A stretch of DNA of 64,000 nt, taken from Penelope pileata (lineage: Eukaryota; Chordata; Aves; Galliformes; Cracidae). This document shows, piece by piece, positions 1 through 10,928 of this stretch. Where the stretch lies: assembly GCA_013396635.1 (NCBI GenBank), contig WBMW01000162.1:718903-782902 (forward strand). The letters run 5' to 3'. Made by a program: the position numbers and the translations under genes. Under the pieces are notes generated by a model. That model searched no databases, was not told the DNA's origin, and saw only the letters and a program-made list of their open reading frames with translations. Every line of letters starts with the position of its first letter. Within the stretch, counting starts at the first letter, position 1.

Positions 1-728
1 GGGAACCAGCTACATTGTAAAGCCAATTACTGTGCACGCTTGCAGCGTAAAAGCTATCTGAGCTGTACATCTGGAGCCAGGAACAAGTTCTTATTACTGA
101 AGATTTTAACTCAAAAATTGCGTTTTTATTTGAGAGGTGAGAAAGAAACAGGCTGGTGGTTTGATACTCCAAAGCAGAGACAGGGTTTTTTTCCGTCAAG
201 TTTGTGTATTTATGCTTTTGAAGTTAAAAAAGGAAACTGGACAAAACTGAAGCTTGGCATACCTGGAAATAAACCTCTAACAATAAACAAGGAGGAATCA
301 GAAAGTTGTCACTTTCCATTTTTGTTCAGTGCTTTTTAGACCTAACCTGCAGATCACTGGAAAGAGAACTGCGGAGAATTTAATTGCACTGACTAGTGAT
401 TTGATCTCCAGATTTACCTATCAGAGATGCAGCCCATGAGCCCTGGTTTTGATTTCACAGATCCCAGCCAAAACCAACAGATCCAACTGCAGCAGTAACT
501 CTCTGGCTTTATTTAGGCCCACGTGCTCATGCGGCGGCGATGAGCTCCGACATTTACCACCTTAGAACATATCACATCAGTCTGATACAAGAAACAGGAG
601 CTCCTTCCAAAAACCACGACCTGCAGCTATTTTCAACTATTACTAGTCCCACCTACTGGAGGTGATATGCTGTAAGAAACAATGTGATTGCTGATGCTTA
701 GAGAAGCTACAGATCTACTGCAGTGACA

Positions 729-740
729 GCACACACACAC
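729..740. repeat. (AC)6 microsatellite
   Basis: Six perfect AC units; short and probably not very polymorphic. Confidence 0.7.
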
Positions 741-1189
741 TCTCCTATTTTCAAAAGGCAGTGAAAAAGGCAGAACTTCAAACTCAGTTTTGACTTTACT
801 ACTGTTTCTGCTACAGCCATAAAGAACTGTAAAAGTAAGGTTCCAAGTTATTAAATTAGACCAACGTTACATCTAAAACTGATTCATCGTAACAGGGAGT
901 ACATTTGCAGTCAAAGAGTTTTCCCAATTGGAACATGGAGCTTTTTGTAATTGCAAATGGATGGTGCAAATGCACGGTGCATTTTTTTTCCTAAAAATAA
1001 TGAGTATTTAGTTGCTCCATTGTTTAGTGGTGAATCAAGAATTTAAATAAAATTACAGTTCCTTTAAAACATGCAGAGGATAATCAGAGAGTGCTCTGAA
1101 AAGAAAAGCATCATTTTCGCATTCTTTTTGGCCACTGAGAGAAAATACGTATTTTTATAGTACTAATAACGACTGTCACCCTCTATTAA

Positions 1190-1480
1190 AAACTAAAATA
1201 TAGTTTATCTGCAAGTTAAAACGGTTTAGAAAGAATACATTTCATACCATTCCCTTGCAGGTTTTCCTGCTAAGCAAAGCTACCACGCAATTAGTCCTTC
1301 AGCTAACAGTTAAAGTAATCATACAACGATGGAAGACTAAAGCACCTTTATCTGCACATAATATTTTCCAATTACCAAATAACACCATAATTGCTGTTAC
1401 TATGCATGACACTATCATTAGCATTTGACTTGGATGCTAGAGGACTGAATGTGGGGAAAGGCACAGGAATATACACTTTT
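1190..1480. other. AT-rich segment, possible conserved noncoding element
   Basis: The block is stop-rich on both strands and dense in short ATTA/TAAT motifs, ATGCAT and CATTAGCATTTG-like words, the texture typical of vertebrate developmental noncoding elements. This is an inference from composition only; conservation cannot be seen from one sequence. Confidence 0.2.
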
Positions 1481-2692
1481 TACAAGCCTTAGCTTGATTT
1501 AAAAGAGCTGTGTGAGATTTAGCCTAATTAAATGTACAGTGGGGAGTTTTTTAAGTGCTTAATGGATAGGATTCACCCCATGTAATGTAGTTAGCAACTG
1601 TGTATTCAGACTAAAAATGTTGTCTAGGCTCCCTCTATACTTAGTGATAATGGACAGGCATGATGAGAAGGTGGCTGATCTCATCCTCATGTACCCAAGG
1701 CAGGTGGGATGTATGACCCACTGGAGGTCCCTGCCTCCCCTTACACTGGATATCTACACTTAAAGTGAAAGCCACGGCCAAAGTGGCACAGTAGCTTGAC
1801 AGTCACTTCCGAAATCCATGAGTTGTGCATGCCTACATCTTGGCCCAAGATCCACAAGGATGAGGTAAGAAGTATCTTTAAAAGAATCACTGGACTTGAA
1901 CTCAAAAAGGGTAGGGACATATGGAAAGCAGACACACAATTCACACTAAAAAAAATTGGAGAATTTCCAAGTCATCAAGATGGGTCTGGATTGAGCTAGA
2001 AAGTAGAACTTGCGACCAGATACTGAATGATATGCTAACGAGGAGAAAACAAATTCATCAGCCCAAGTGGTTGGCAGATAGCATTTTACAATGAGCAAGG
2101 TGGTAGAAATCCTTGGTGTCTTACTTCAGTCTGAAGAACAACCAACAGACTTAAGCTGTCAAGAGCATGGAAACAATCTGAGAACTCAACAAGGTTGGAA
2201 AGACAGGGAAAGGATGCAGATGACACTGCAGGTGACACATGCAGATGACACTGGTCAATGGCAAACTGTGTTGAAAGGCAGCAAGCAGAAATATCCCTGC
2301 ACAGTCGTTTTGTCTGTCAGTAAAATAACTTTTGTATGGGACGTCTCTGTGACAAGATGAAAAACATTTTGCTTTTGTTTTCAAAAGAAGGAGATGAGGA
2401 AACTCAAAACCTACAGCTTTTCTTCTGAACTCTTAACTATTTTGTAACTACATTCTAGAAAATAATACTTGTTATATTTGTTCACCTAACTGTCAGGTTA
2501 GTCCTACTTAGACCTCACTGATGAGGAAGGAAAGATCTGGAAAAAGGGAACTAAAAAACTGCAACATAAACATTTGGATGAGCATGATGTCAAAGTACTT
2601 CTCTTTTCTCAAGTAGATTCAAGTCCATTCTTAAAAAAAGAATGGTTCTGATTTTAGATGTACCCTCATGCCAGCAGCAAGTACAGCGTTAT

Positions 2693-3575
2693 TCAGCCTG
2701 ATATCTGCAAAAATGAGAGCACATTGGTTTTCAGTGTCTTAGGAATGATCTTTACTGCAAGATGCTGTATTATCCACTCCTTGCTGCAGTCATCGCCTTC
2801 AATGTTTTTCTGAGGGTTTCCATTAAGAGTACTCCTGGAGGACAAGATTCCTTTATTTTCCATCCAACTCAAGACAGAAAATGGATGACTCTTGCTGCCA
2901 TTGGTGATGAAGTGACAAGATAAAGGTTCATCTCCCAAAGTTCCAATGTGCAAGGGAGATCCACCCTGCTCTTTCTCCCCTTTTTGCTCACAGTATCTAC
3001 ATATACAGTTTTCCAAAGCACTTGGGACAGTTGAATTATTTCAGTCATTTAACTGTTTTCTCCTCAATGGTAAAATCATCACACTCAAAAGTCTCCGGCT
3101 GCATCCTACAGCCATGCTCTCATACCACCCCTGTTGATGATGCATGGACATCATGGTGAAGAAGTCAGTGTTCACCATACCTACGGGTTCATTTGAGCTA
3201 AATTTCTGCCGTAAAGTGTGTGACACGCTCCTGATGGAAGCCCTGATGTGCAGCTGATCCATGATCTGAAATGTGATGGTCTTTCCTAGATATCCTTCCA
3301 CCTGTTGCTCCTTCTCTTCCTCTTCATCAGACCATCCACGGTATGAGCTGAGATTGTCATTGTCTTTGAGGAGGTAAATAGCTGGCTTTTAAGGGTCCTG
3401 GTCTCTGGCCAGGCTGAAGCTGAGGAAACACAACCACCTTGTAAGACTAACTGGTGTACTAATGTCAATCATCCTTTCAACATCTTCTGTGCCTACAGGA
3501 TTTCTCGGATAATACATTATACGTTCACACCGAGGCCCCGAACTTTTTCTCCCATCCTCGCTTCCTTCTCACCTA
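2693..3575 (-). pseudogene. Degenerate coding-like tract, unidentified
   Basis: Read on the minus strand in one constant frame, this tract has about 290 codons interrupted by only two stops, a TAA near 3389 and a TGA near 3045. The predicted peptide looks protein-like. It includes a stretch reading YYPRNPVGTEDVERMIDIST, then an acidic run SDEEEEKEQQ, then a mixed hydrophobic and charged segment beginning GYLGKTITFQIMDQLHIRAS. No initiator context, poly(A) tail or target-site duplication is evident, and I do not recognise the family. It may be a decayed retrocopy or an old exon cluster. A CAG/GTGG junction at about 3300 could alternatively be a splice site. Two other frames in the area are also fairly open, so chance is a real alternative. 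Confidence 0.25.
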
Positions 3576-3599
3576 ACCCCAGTTTGCACACAGGTACAG

Positions 3600-5200
3600 G
3601 CAAGACTTTTGCAAGGCCATGCAGTTCGAAGCACCGAAACCCAACGTCAGCACGTTTGGACTCAGCATCATCTTTCCAAAAACGAGACAGAAGAGGCCCT
3701 TTGCAGGCATATTGCGACGCCGGAAAAGCGGTCGTTATGCCTACCTGATCTGCTCTGCCTCTCGACTCTGCTGTGCCGACAGATTCCCGAGGGACTCCGA
3801 TTCTGCAGCTCAAGAATGGGAGCAGCAGAATCTTCAGCCACAGATAGAGGGGAGAGCTGCCTAGTCATGCCTCTGTGTCTGCTGGGGCAGTTGCCTCCTG
3901 GCTTGCATTGGATGACAGATGATCGTGAGGCACCTGAGAAGAAAGAGTTTGCATCAGTTTGGCTGTCAACTCCCTGGAGGAAAGCGGGGCTTTCAAACAC
4001 TGTCAGCAAAACGCAAACAACCAAGTCAGTGGGAGAAAGGAAGCACACTGCAAAAATCAAGGTTTCAGCTGTGGTCAGAATAAAGTAAGTAAGTAAATAA
4101 ATACTTAACTCTCTCCCCCCTTATAGATAAACGCTGCTGTATGAAAACCAGTCTTTCCCCTGAAGAAACGAGAGCCCTATACTGCAGCATGTTCTCCATC
4201 CACAGGATCTGAACAGTCAAAGGAATTTGTACTCACGTGGGCCCCTTCCTGAGCACTGACACTGAATCGGGCAAAAGGAGAGGCCACCATCCCCCAGAAG
4301 GACAGAAAGAAGGGCCGAGGAACGACTGGGATTGGTGCTGAGAGCCTCTCCAGGGGAAAACTTCCCCTTCCATCCTCCAGAACCATCTCTGAGACTCTTG
4401 AGTAGGATGAAGTCTTGGCCACTGACAGGTCTGTAGGATGACGGCTTTTGTGAACTCACTGAAGAGGCCAGTTTGAAGACTCCATGTGCACCATGTCAGA
4501 ATCTCCACATCTTCATGGAAGTTGCTTTTTCTTCTGCTGCAAAATGCAGCCACCCTCAAGATGCTGCACGTCACAGGGAGGCTTTATGGGGGCACAAGGC
4601 AGCGGAGGAGCCCCAGGTCCCAGAAACACCAACAGCACCAGATGAGAAGCTTGCAGGTGAGAAGGACACAACATTTTACAAGTGAATGCTTGAAGGACTG
4701 GACTAAGAACCAGCAAGCAACAGAACAGAGCGCAGTGCTGGGATCTGGCTGGGGGAGCCTGGTCATCTGGCACGTACTCCCAAACTTATGGAAGGCGTCT
4801 GTTGAAGAGGTCAGCACGAGAGCAGCACATCAGAGTCCTCTTCTGAGTCAGTAAGCCAAGATGACATGTGTAAGCATGTGTGCTCATGGTCAGTTGAGAT
4901 CAGCCATCACTTCTTTTGCAGCTGCAACTTCAGGTGGTGACCACTTTACCCAGACTGACAGAAGTCACATATACCCAGAGCAGCCACTGACTTTGCCATG
5001 GCTTGGAGGATTTAATGTGACAAAAACGTCTCACATTGAAAAGAACAGAAAAGCTGCCATAAAACCCACGTGTAAGGTGCCAAGTATGCCACAAACCCCT
5101 CAGAAGGCAACGTTCTTCGTTACAGCATCAGCCACTTCAGTACACTTGGAGCAAATAGCTCCATGCCAAACAACAACATGAACGTACACTCTAAAGCTGG
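3600..5200. other. GC-richer low-stop tract, no gene recognised
   Basis: Both strands carry frames open for 80-160 codons (for example 3609-4088 on + and 3668-4060 on -). They overlap each other, which argues for low stop density rather than a gene. The minus-strand peptides could be upstream parts of the coding-like tract at 2693-3575, but I cannot join them without assuming several frameshifts. A tetranucleotide run at 4083-4103 lies inside. Confidence 0.4.
4083..4103. repeat. (AAGT)n/(AAAT)n short tandem repeat
   Basis: Roughly three AAGT units followed by two AAAT units, a degenerating tetranucleotide microsatellite. Confidence 0.7.
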
Positions 5201-7290
5201 GACTGTATTCAGGATACCAGATGAACCAAGTCAACACTCCTTTGCCAGAGGATGCTAATATAACAACACGTGAACTTCAAGCTGTGTTTGGTTCACCAGC
5301 TCTAACTACAAAGACCACAAAGGAGATGTAGAGAACACGGTCTATGACAACGGAAGCACTGAAGCTGACTTTCAAGGACTAACACCTATTTGGTGTTTAG
5401 GCACTACATTGCCTCTCCTCTTTTTTTTGGTGAGCATCACTCTCCACAGAGCTTTTTAGAGCCTACTGGATCAAACCTTTAAAAAGCTTTTCATCTTCAT
5501 ATGTTTACTTTTTAATGGAGAAAATCTTCATCTAGTAGCCGTGCAGCTCCTTCCATGACCTTGTTCTACTCATTTCACAAGTCCAAGCCTTGCTCTTCCC
5601 ACTTGTCACCCCACAAGAAGCAGCATAACACCTTCATTCGACAGCTGAAAGTTACTTCCCATCTCCACGAGGTCTTAACATCAGTACTTTCTGGCCTAAA
5701 TATCCAAAAAGGCACTTACAAATCTTCCAGTCCCCAGCTTAAGGAAGTTTTATTTTCAGGAAGCATTTGCTGACTGCCTGTCCTCCACCGCCAAGGCGCA
5801 CCGACCCAAATCACTGCTCACTTGGATACGCATCATTTAAAGAGGTTTCATTACATTGAAAGACACATGCTACATCTCAATTCACATAATTTAGAGCAAG
5901 CTCAAGATTCACATTATACTCAGCAGAAGTCTAGCCGATGATCTGCAGCCAAAATTTCAAGGATACCTATTTTTCTCGTATGCAAAAAGAGCTCTGAGTT
6001 ATTTATATCTGGTACAATAAAGGAGCATCAATCTTTTCCTGTACATTGAGAAACTCAGCAGCTGAGACCAAAACTGCAATTCAGGAGATTGCATTTAATC
6101 GAAAGTCACTGCTTGATTTAGTGAGATCTCCTTTTATATTTGAAAGCAATCAGACAGCACAGCGATTTATCAACATTCCCTTGTTAAAGCTAGAAAGCCT
6201 GAGCCATCTAATGCTACTGAATCTGACTGTATTTTAAGGAGATACTTTGACATGGAAGGTGACTAGATATATGCTGGGCTAATTAATCCAACCTCAGTAT
6301 CAGCAGCAAGGACAACAAAGCACTCCAGGAAGACCTTGCACATGTGCCTCTAACCCCATGTGAGAGGAAGGGAAAACAGAACGCTGTGTAATTCCTTCTC
6401 TGTCTCACAAAACAATTACTGGCCATCAAGCAGGCATCCACTGAGACCCTCCAAGCTCAGAGAGAAATCGAGCAGCATCTCCCACTGAACTTTTGTATAG
6501 GTGAATCCCACACGCCCATAGAGGCCTTATGGCCTCAGATGGTGAGAGCATGACCTCCCAGAGAGGACAACAGGAGGGTCCTACCACAACATGACACGTG
6601 TAAATGAAGAAGCAGCTAAAAAGGTACCAGAACACACCTCCTCCAGAGCAAAGGAGGAGTGGCACTGTGGGTCACAGTCTGGATCACATTTGACTTATTT
6701 TTGATGACAACCTTAAGGTGAAAAAAGCATTGCCCTGGAAGTACCTGTGCCTAATACAAGGAAAAACAACTATTCTGAGCAGAGATGTTCATGCCAGGTC
6801 AGACTTCTTACCTGACTGTTTACCTGATCTTTTTTTAACTTGATTGCTTGATGTAAGAGAACGTAACATATCTGCGCATCACTGGGTGCAGAACCTCATC
6901 TGTGGAGTGACACAGTCAAATCCAGGCATAACGTGGTTGGTGGCTTAGGCATAGATGAATCACAAGCTAAGAAGGAATCTACAAGCATGTACACTGTGGG
7001 CATCACTTGGTATTTTAAGGGAATGTTACTGAAAGAGACTGGGAAAAATCTAGTGAGCAGGAAAAATCTTGCCAGACTGCTGGATCTTGCTGCTAGAAGT
7101 GTTCTTTGATTACTTGGAGCTTATAATTGAGTGTCAAAGCAACACTCAGCCCTTAGACTTGACAAAGGAGGGAATGGAAAACAGGAAAGGGCCACACAGG
7201 GTCTTATCAAACACTTAATGGATCAAATCCATCCAGGTGACTTTTCATTATTGGATAAAAGCTACCATCTGCTCTGCCCCATTTTTTAAG

Positions 7291-7311
7291 ATTATTATTA
7301 TTATTATTATT
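7291..7311. repeat. (ATT)7 microsatellite
   Basis: Perfect trinucleotide run of seven units, a plausible length-polymorphic marker. Confidence 0.85.
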
Positions 7312-8266
7312 CTATTTCAGTAAGTCTTTCTCCTTGCCCTGCAAATGCAGACACTTCATAGCTTAGGAAGTAAAGCCATTTCTCTGCACACAGAGAACAA
7401 AGGAAAACCAGCAAGGAGAATGCGTGGCTTTCTGCATGCTTCTAACAGAGCCTGTCCTTGTCTAGCATTAATTACCATATACTTATTCCTGTGTACTTCA
7501 ATTTAGCAAGGTAATTATGCTTGTGACTAACCTAAACCACATGATTAATATCACCAAAGTCCACGCCTTTTCACATTCTTGAACACTGTTCTGAACCCAA
7601 GCTGTGGGTGGAGGTGAGCCACCAGGAGCTGACGTCCTAGAACCAGCAGCAGGTGCCTTGTGTCCCAAGAGCCATTTTCACCATCCACCTGTAAGCTCTG
7701 CACAGCCCTCCTGACCCTCTGAAAGATGTGAGGCATGACTTGTGGCTCTCCACTCATACACAGACTTCCATATGCAGTTCACATAGTGAGAATATTTGCC
7801 CCCTTCTTGGCTTCAGGCCAGACAAATCACTGCTGCTCTGCAGGGAGCTAGGAGAGAAGGGATTTTGATTTGAGATTCAAGAACAATGATTTCCAGATTA
7901 CTTTCACATACGTATGATGCACTTCTCATGTGACAACAGTGCATACCATGCCAAAAAACATGCCATTCTGCTAAGGGTACCTTTTCTGGTCTCAAAGCTG
8001 CTACTAAAAATGGACTGAATGGACTGCCAGTAAAATAATGAATGCAATATAAAAATGTAGCACTGGGAGTAACTTTAATGGCCTGGTCATCAGAGAATTG
8101 GCTGTTTTTTCTATTCTTTTCTAAACAACTGCCCCAATGGTAATTAAGAACCTCTCAAACAGATAATTGAATTCCTTTCTATAACCTCTGTATATCCATG
8201 AGATAAAGTGTTTGCTAATTTGGAGACAGCAAAATCTGCCTTGCTGGCATGTGCCAAAATATGTGC

Positions 8267-8281
8267 TTTTTTTTTTTTTTT
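8267..8281. repeat. Poly(T) run
   Basis: Fifteen consecutive T. No retroposon body was seen on either side, so it is called only as a mononucleotide repeat. Confidence 0.8.
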
Positions 8282-9149
8282 GATTACACAACTAAATTGA
8301 TGGTTAAATAGGACAGGTGACATGCTTATGAGCTGGAAAGTTTCTTTGTATTATGTTCTCAAAGCCCTGCAGAGGAGGGGTCACCCACACTATCACTGCA
8401 GTCAGGCAGCAGATGAGCCTTTCCAAGAAGCCGCTCAAGGCATTTACAATCTCCCTTTTACTCTTACAGTATTAAAATACGTTTATTCTACTGTGCCCTC
8501 AAAATCTCAGCTCCTAATATGCCATTGTTTTTGCACTGACAAAATGATGTCTTCACGCCACTGCCGTGGAAACAATCGCTGAGTTTTGACAGATGGATGG
8601 AGGTAAGAGCCAGTCTGGTGTTATGCAGAAAGTACGTCAAGCGAATGTTCCTGCTAAATTGGGCACCACTGAAAGAATTGACAACGTTTCCTTTGCCCTG
8701 CAACCTCACCTGCTGGTGAGCATCCGCCGCGATGAAGGACGCGCTCACACGTCACTAGCCCATCGTTTCCAGCAGCCCGTATGCACATGCTCACGTTGAT
8801 AACAGTCAGTGCACAACCGTGAGGGCTGGAGATTTTTGCAATGAAATTCTGGTCTTAATATGGCACAGGAAGGAGAAGATGATGTCAAATTTGTGGCCAC
8901 GGGAACATCGGATGAACGTGGCCCAACAGAAATGAGGACTGAGTTGCAATGCTGTTGGTACAGGAAGAGCTTTTTCTGCCTATTTTATAACAAGAAAACC
9001 TCATTAGATAGCATTAGCTATGGCTTTAATTGGATTGTTTGCTACTGCCATCACACAGCTGCGGGCAGGGCTATCTAGCAGAGTTAAGTCCATAGTTTAT
9101 TTTATTTCAGCCAAAGGGACTCCTTGTAAAATCACATCCTGCCCTTCCT

Positions 9150-9206
9150 TAGGCTGGTATAAACCCACAGCAAGTCAGTGTAACCAGCAAGGCTGTTCTG
9201 GGCACA
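9150..9206. repeat. Possible shortened palindromic ancient repeat
   Basis: A left piece reading GGCTGGTATAAA and a right piece reading GTAACCAGCAAGG, followed by a CTGG word, form imperfect inverted arms. They resemble the widespread amniote palindromic repeats that carry a CTGGTGTAAAT arm. The match rests on memory of the family and is short. Confidence 0.3.
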
Positions 9207-10373
9207 CACCACTGTACCTGCAGACATCACCATAATTAACGTGAAGTTAAAACCCAAGGGCAAACTCTCCCCAAGTTTATTGAGTTCAGAACCAGCAGTT
9301 TGACTCGGGACACGAAGCTGTAATTACATTTACTAAAACCAAACAGACCAGCTCCAGGAGTGCCTTTACAGACAGTGTGCTACACAGGTGTAAGGAAGAA
9401 GCATCTCTTAGTTTGTGCAGTGAGAGTAAATTAGTTCACCATACCTCAGACTTTAGGGATGCTCTCCATTTAAAGACATCCTGAGACTCTGTGTATCAGA
9501 GTTACACACGTAACGTCAGAGCAATGCCCTCTGCATTTACAATTTGCTTGTTTTGGAAGTTTTTATGTCTGAAGGGGATGAGAAGGTTATGACAATTTTT
9601 TTTTTGCCCTAGAGAAAACAAGATTTTCAGATTTTAATGAAAAACAAATGACTCTGTGATGGTGTACAGCATTTCCCTTGCACTATGATTAACTATTATC
9701 AAGAGCAGAAAGCAAGAGAGCAGATATTTTTGTTGTAGTTTAACAGTGACATCCATCTGCAATTTCTGCCAATTATCCCTTCAGTGTCTGCACACAGACT
9801 CTCATTTCGAATCAGCAGACAGAAACTTCACTCACAATTAGAATTCTCAATAATTTCAGTACGCCCTCCTATCTTTGCTACAAAGTGAGCAAAGAGAGAG
9901 CAAATAATTTAAATTTCATCATCCCATAAGTAACACGATGCCTGATCAGGGATGTGTCACCCTGGGAAGAGGGAAAATTCTCACTACAGCAGTCGTTAAG
10001 TGCCTGAAAAATGGTCTCACAGAAGGGATAAATGACTGAGATACCTCTCAGGGACAATGGTGGTGTACCTGGCTCTGCCTTAGAGGAGGAAGGACACAGA
10101 TAACTTCCCGAAGACACCAAGCAGCCCTACATCTCCTTGGCTCTGTGATGGAAACAGCCCAGGGAGATAGTCCCAGCGTGCAAAAAGCTCCTGATTTAAG
10201 ACACAGGTACAGGCTGCTGAACACTGTGGCCATGGATCTTGATGAGACTTATAAGCAAGATCTGGAAAAAAAAAGCATAAACTAAAACAACTTATATATA
10301 TAAAACAATAACTGGTAATAACTACAGACTGAGGATGCATCACTAAATCAAAGAGAAAGGATGTATCTAACTG

Positions 10374-10400
10374 CCAACTATGATACCAACTATGATACCA
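10374..10400. repeat. 12-bp tandem duplication
   Basis: The unit CCAACTATGATA occurs twice in direct tandem, followed by CCA of a third copy. The copies are identical, which suggests a recent slippage or duplication event. Confidence 0.8.
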
Positions 10401-10664
10401 CTTTGCTTTGAGCAAAAGAAACAGAATGAGATAATGAAAAGGAGCACATATGCACCTGACACTATGAGATGTGGCAAACTGAGGCATTCAGAATGGAAGG
10501 AAAACAACCAAAATTGGGCAGGAGCACCTTCACGTAGCACAAGCCAGTTGTGAAAACATTCTGGGTTTCCACTTGGTCCTTGTCCATGAGATTTAACATA
10601 CGTACCAAAGTCAAGGAACTTCCCTTTAAGCTCAGTGTAGCCAGGCAGTATGGGTGGATATATA

Positions 10665-10790
10665 CTGTTATTCATCTTTTGCAAATAAGGAAAGTGAGAA
10701 ATAGTTGCTAAGTTGCACAAAGTCATCTACTCATGCAGTGTTTGGTTCTCATCCCCCCAGATCCTCATAGCTGCCTGCTGATCACTTAGT
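10665..10790 (-). mobile_element. Possible MIR SINE remnant
   Basis: Starting at TTTTGCAAATAAGGAAAGTG, the + strand aligns by eye with the complement of the MIR core: ATTTTACAGATGAGGAAACTG, then a GCACAAAGTCA word standing for the usual CCAAGGTCACA, then CCAGATCC and a CACTTAGTG-like right part. Divergence is high, as expected for an element over 100 million years old. A profile search is needed to accept it. Confidence 0.35.
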
Positions 10791-10884
10791 GTCCCCATAT
10801 TAACTGTTATGTTATTGCCTTGGCTTCTGCATGGAAATCTGATAAACACACTTGCAAGTCTGTACATCCATCCTTCTGTACATT

Positions 10885-10928
10885 ACAGAATCACAGAATC
10901 ACAGAATTGCAGGGGTCGGATGGAAATC
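10885..10928 (-). mobile_element. CR1: CR1 LINE 3'-end stub
   Basis: The + strand shows ACAGAATCACAGAATCACAG, then AATTGCAGGGGTCGGATGGA, the complement of an avian CR1 3' terminus with ATTCTGTGA repeats and the adjacent TCCAACCC-type tail. Similarity fades after roughly 45 bases. The copy is therefore an extreme 5'-truncated insertion or a mostly eroded one. CR1 is a non-LTR retrotransposon that commonly inserts as short 3' fragments. Confidence 0.8.

Larger units (their letters stand above)
1..2690. other. Unique AT-rich DNA, no gene recognised
   Basis: Mostly AT-rich, stop-rich sequence. The longest open frames are about 100 codons (for example 40-339 on +) and resemble no family I know. 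It contains a short (AC)6 run at 729-740 and a TAAT-rich stretch around 1190-1480 described separately. Between 2215 and 2255 a short motif built on GCAGATGACACTG recurs imperfectly, which may be a small local duplication. No repeat-element tail was seen. Confidence 0.6.
5200..9149. other. Unique DNA with microsatellites, no gene recognised
   Basis: No coding or RNA gene is supported. It holds an (ATT)n run at 7291-7311, a 15-T run at 8267-8281, and a mildly CpG-enriched stretch around 8570-8780. A GAG/GTAAGA donor-like site at about 8602 has no open frame upstream. The 63-codon frame at 6046-6237 on + is intact but unrecognised. Confidence 0.5.
9207..10884. other. Unique DNA, no gene recognised
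   Basis: Nothing coding is supported; overlapping minus-strand frames of 60-135 codons at 9878-10726 look like chance. A T run lies at 9596-9605, a short TATATA stretch near 10291, and a 12-bp tandem duplication at 10374-10400. A possible MIR remnant lies at 10665-10790. Confidence 0.5.
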
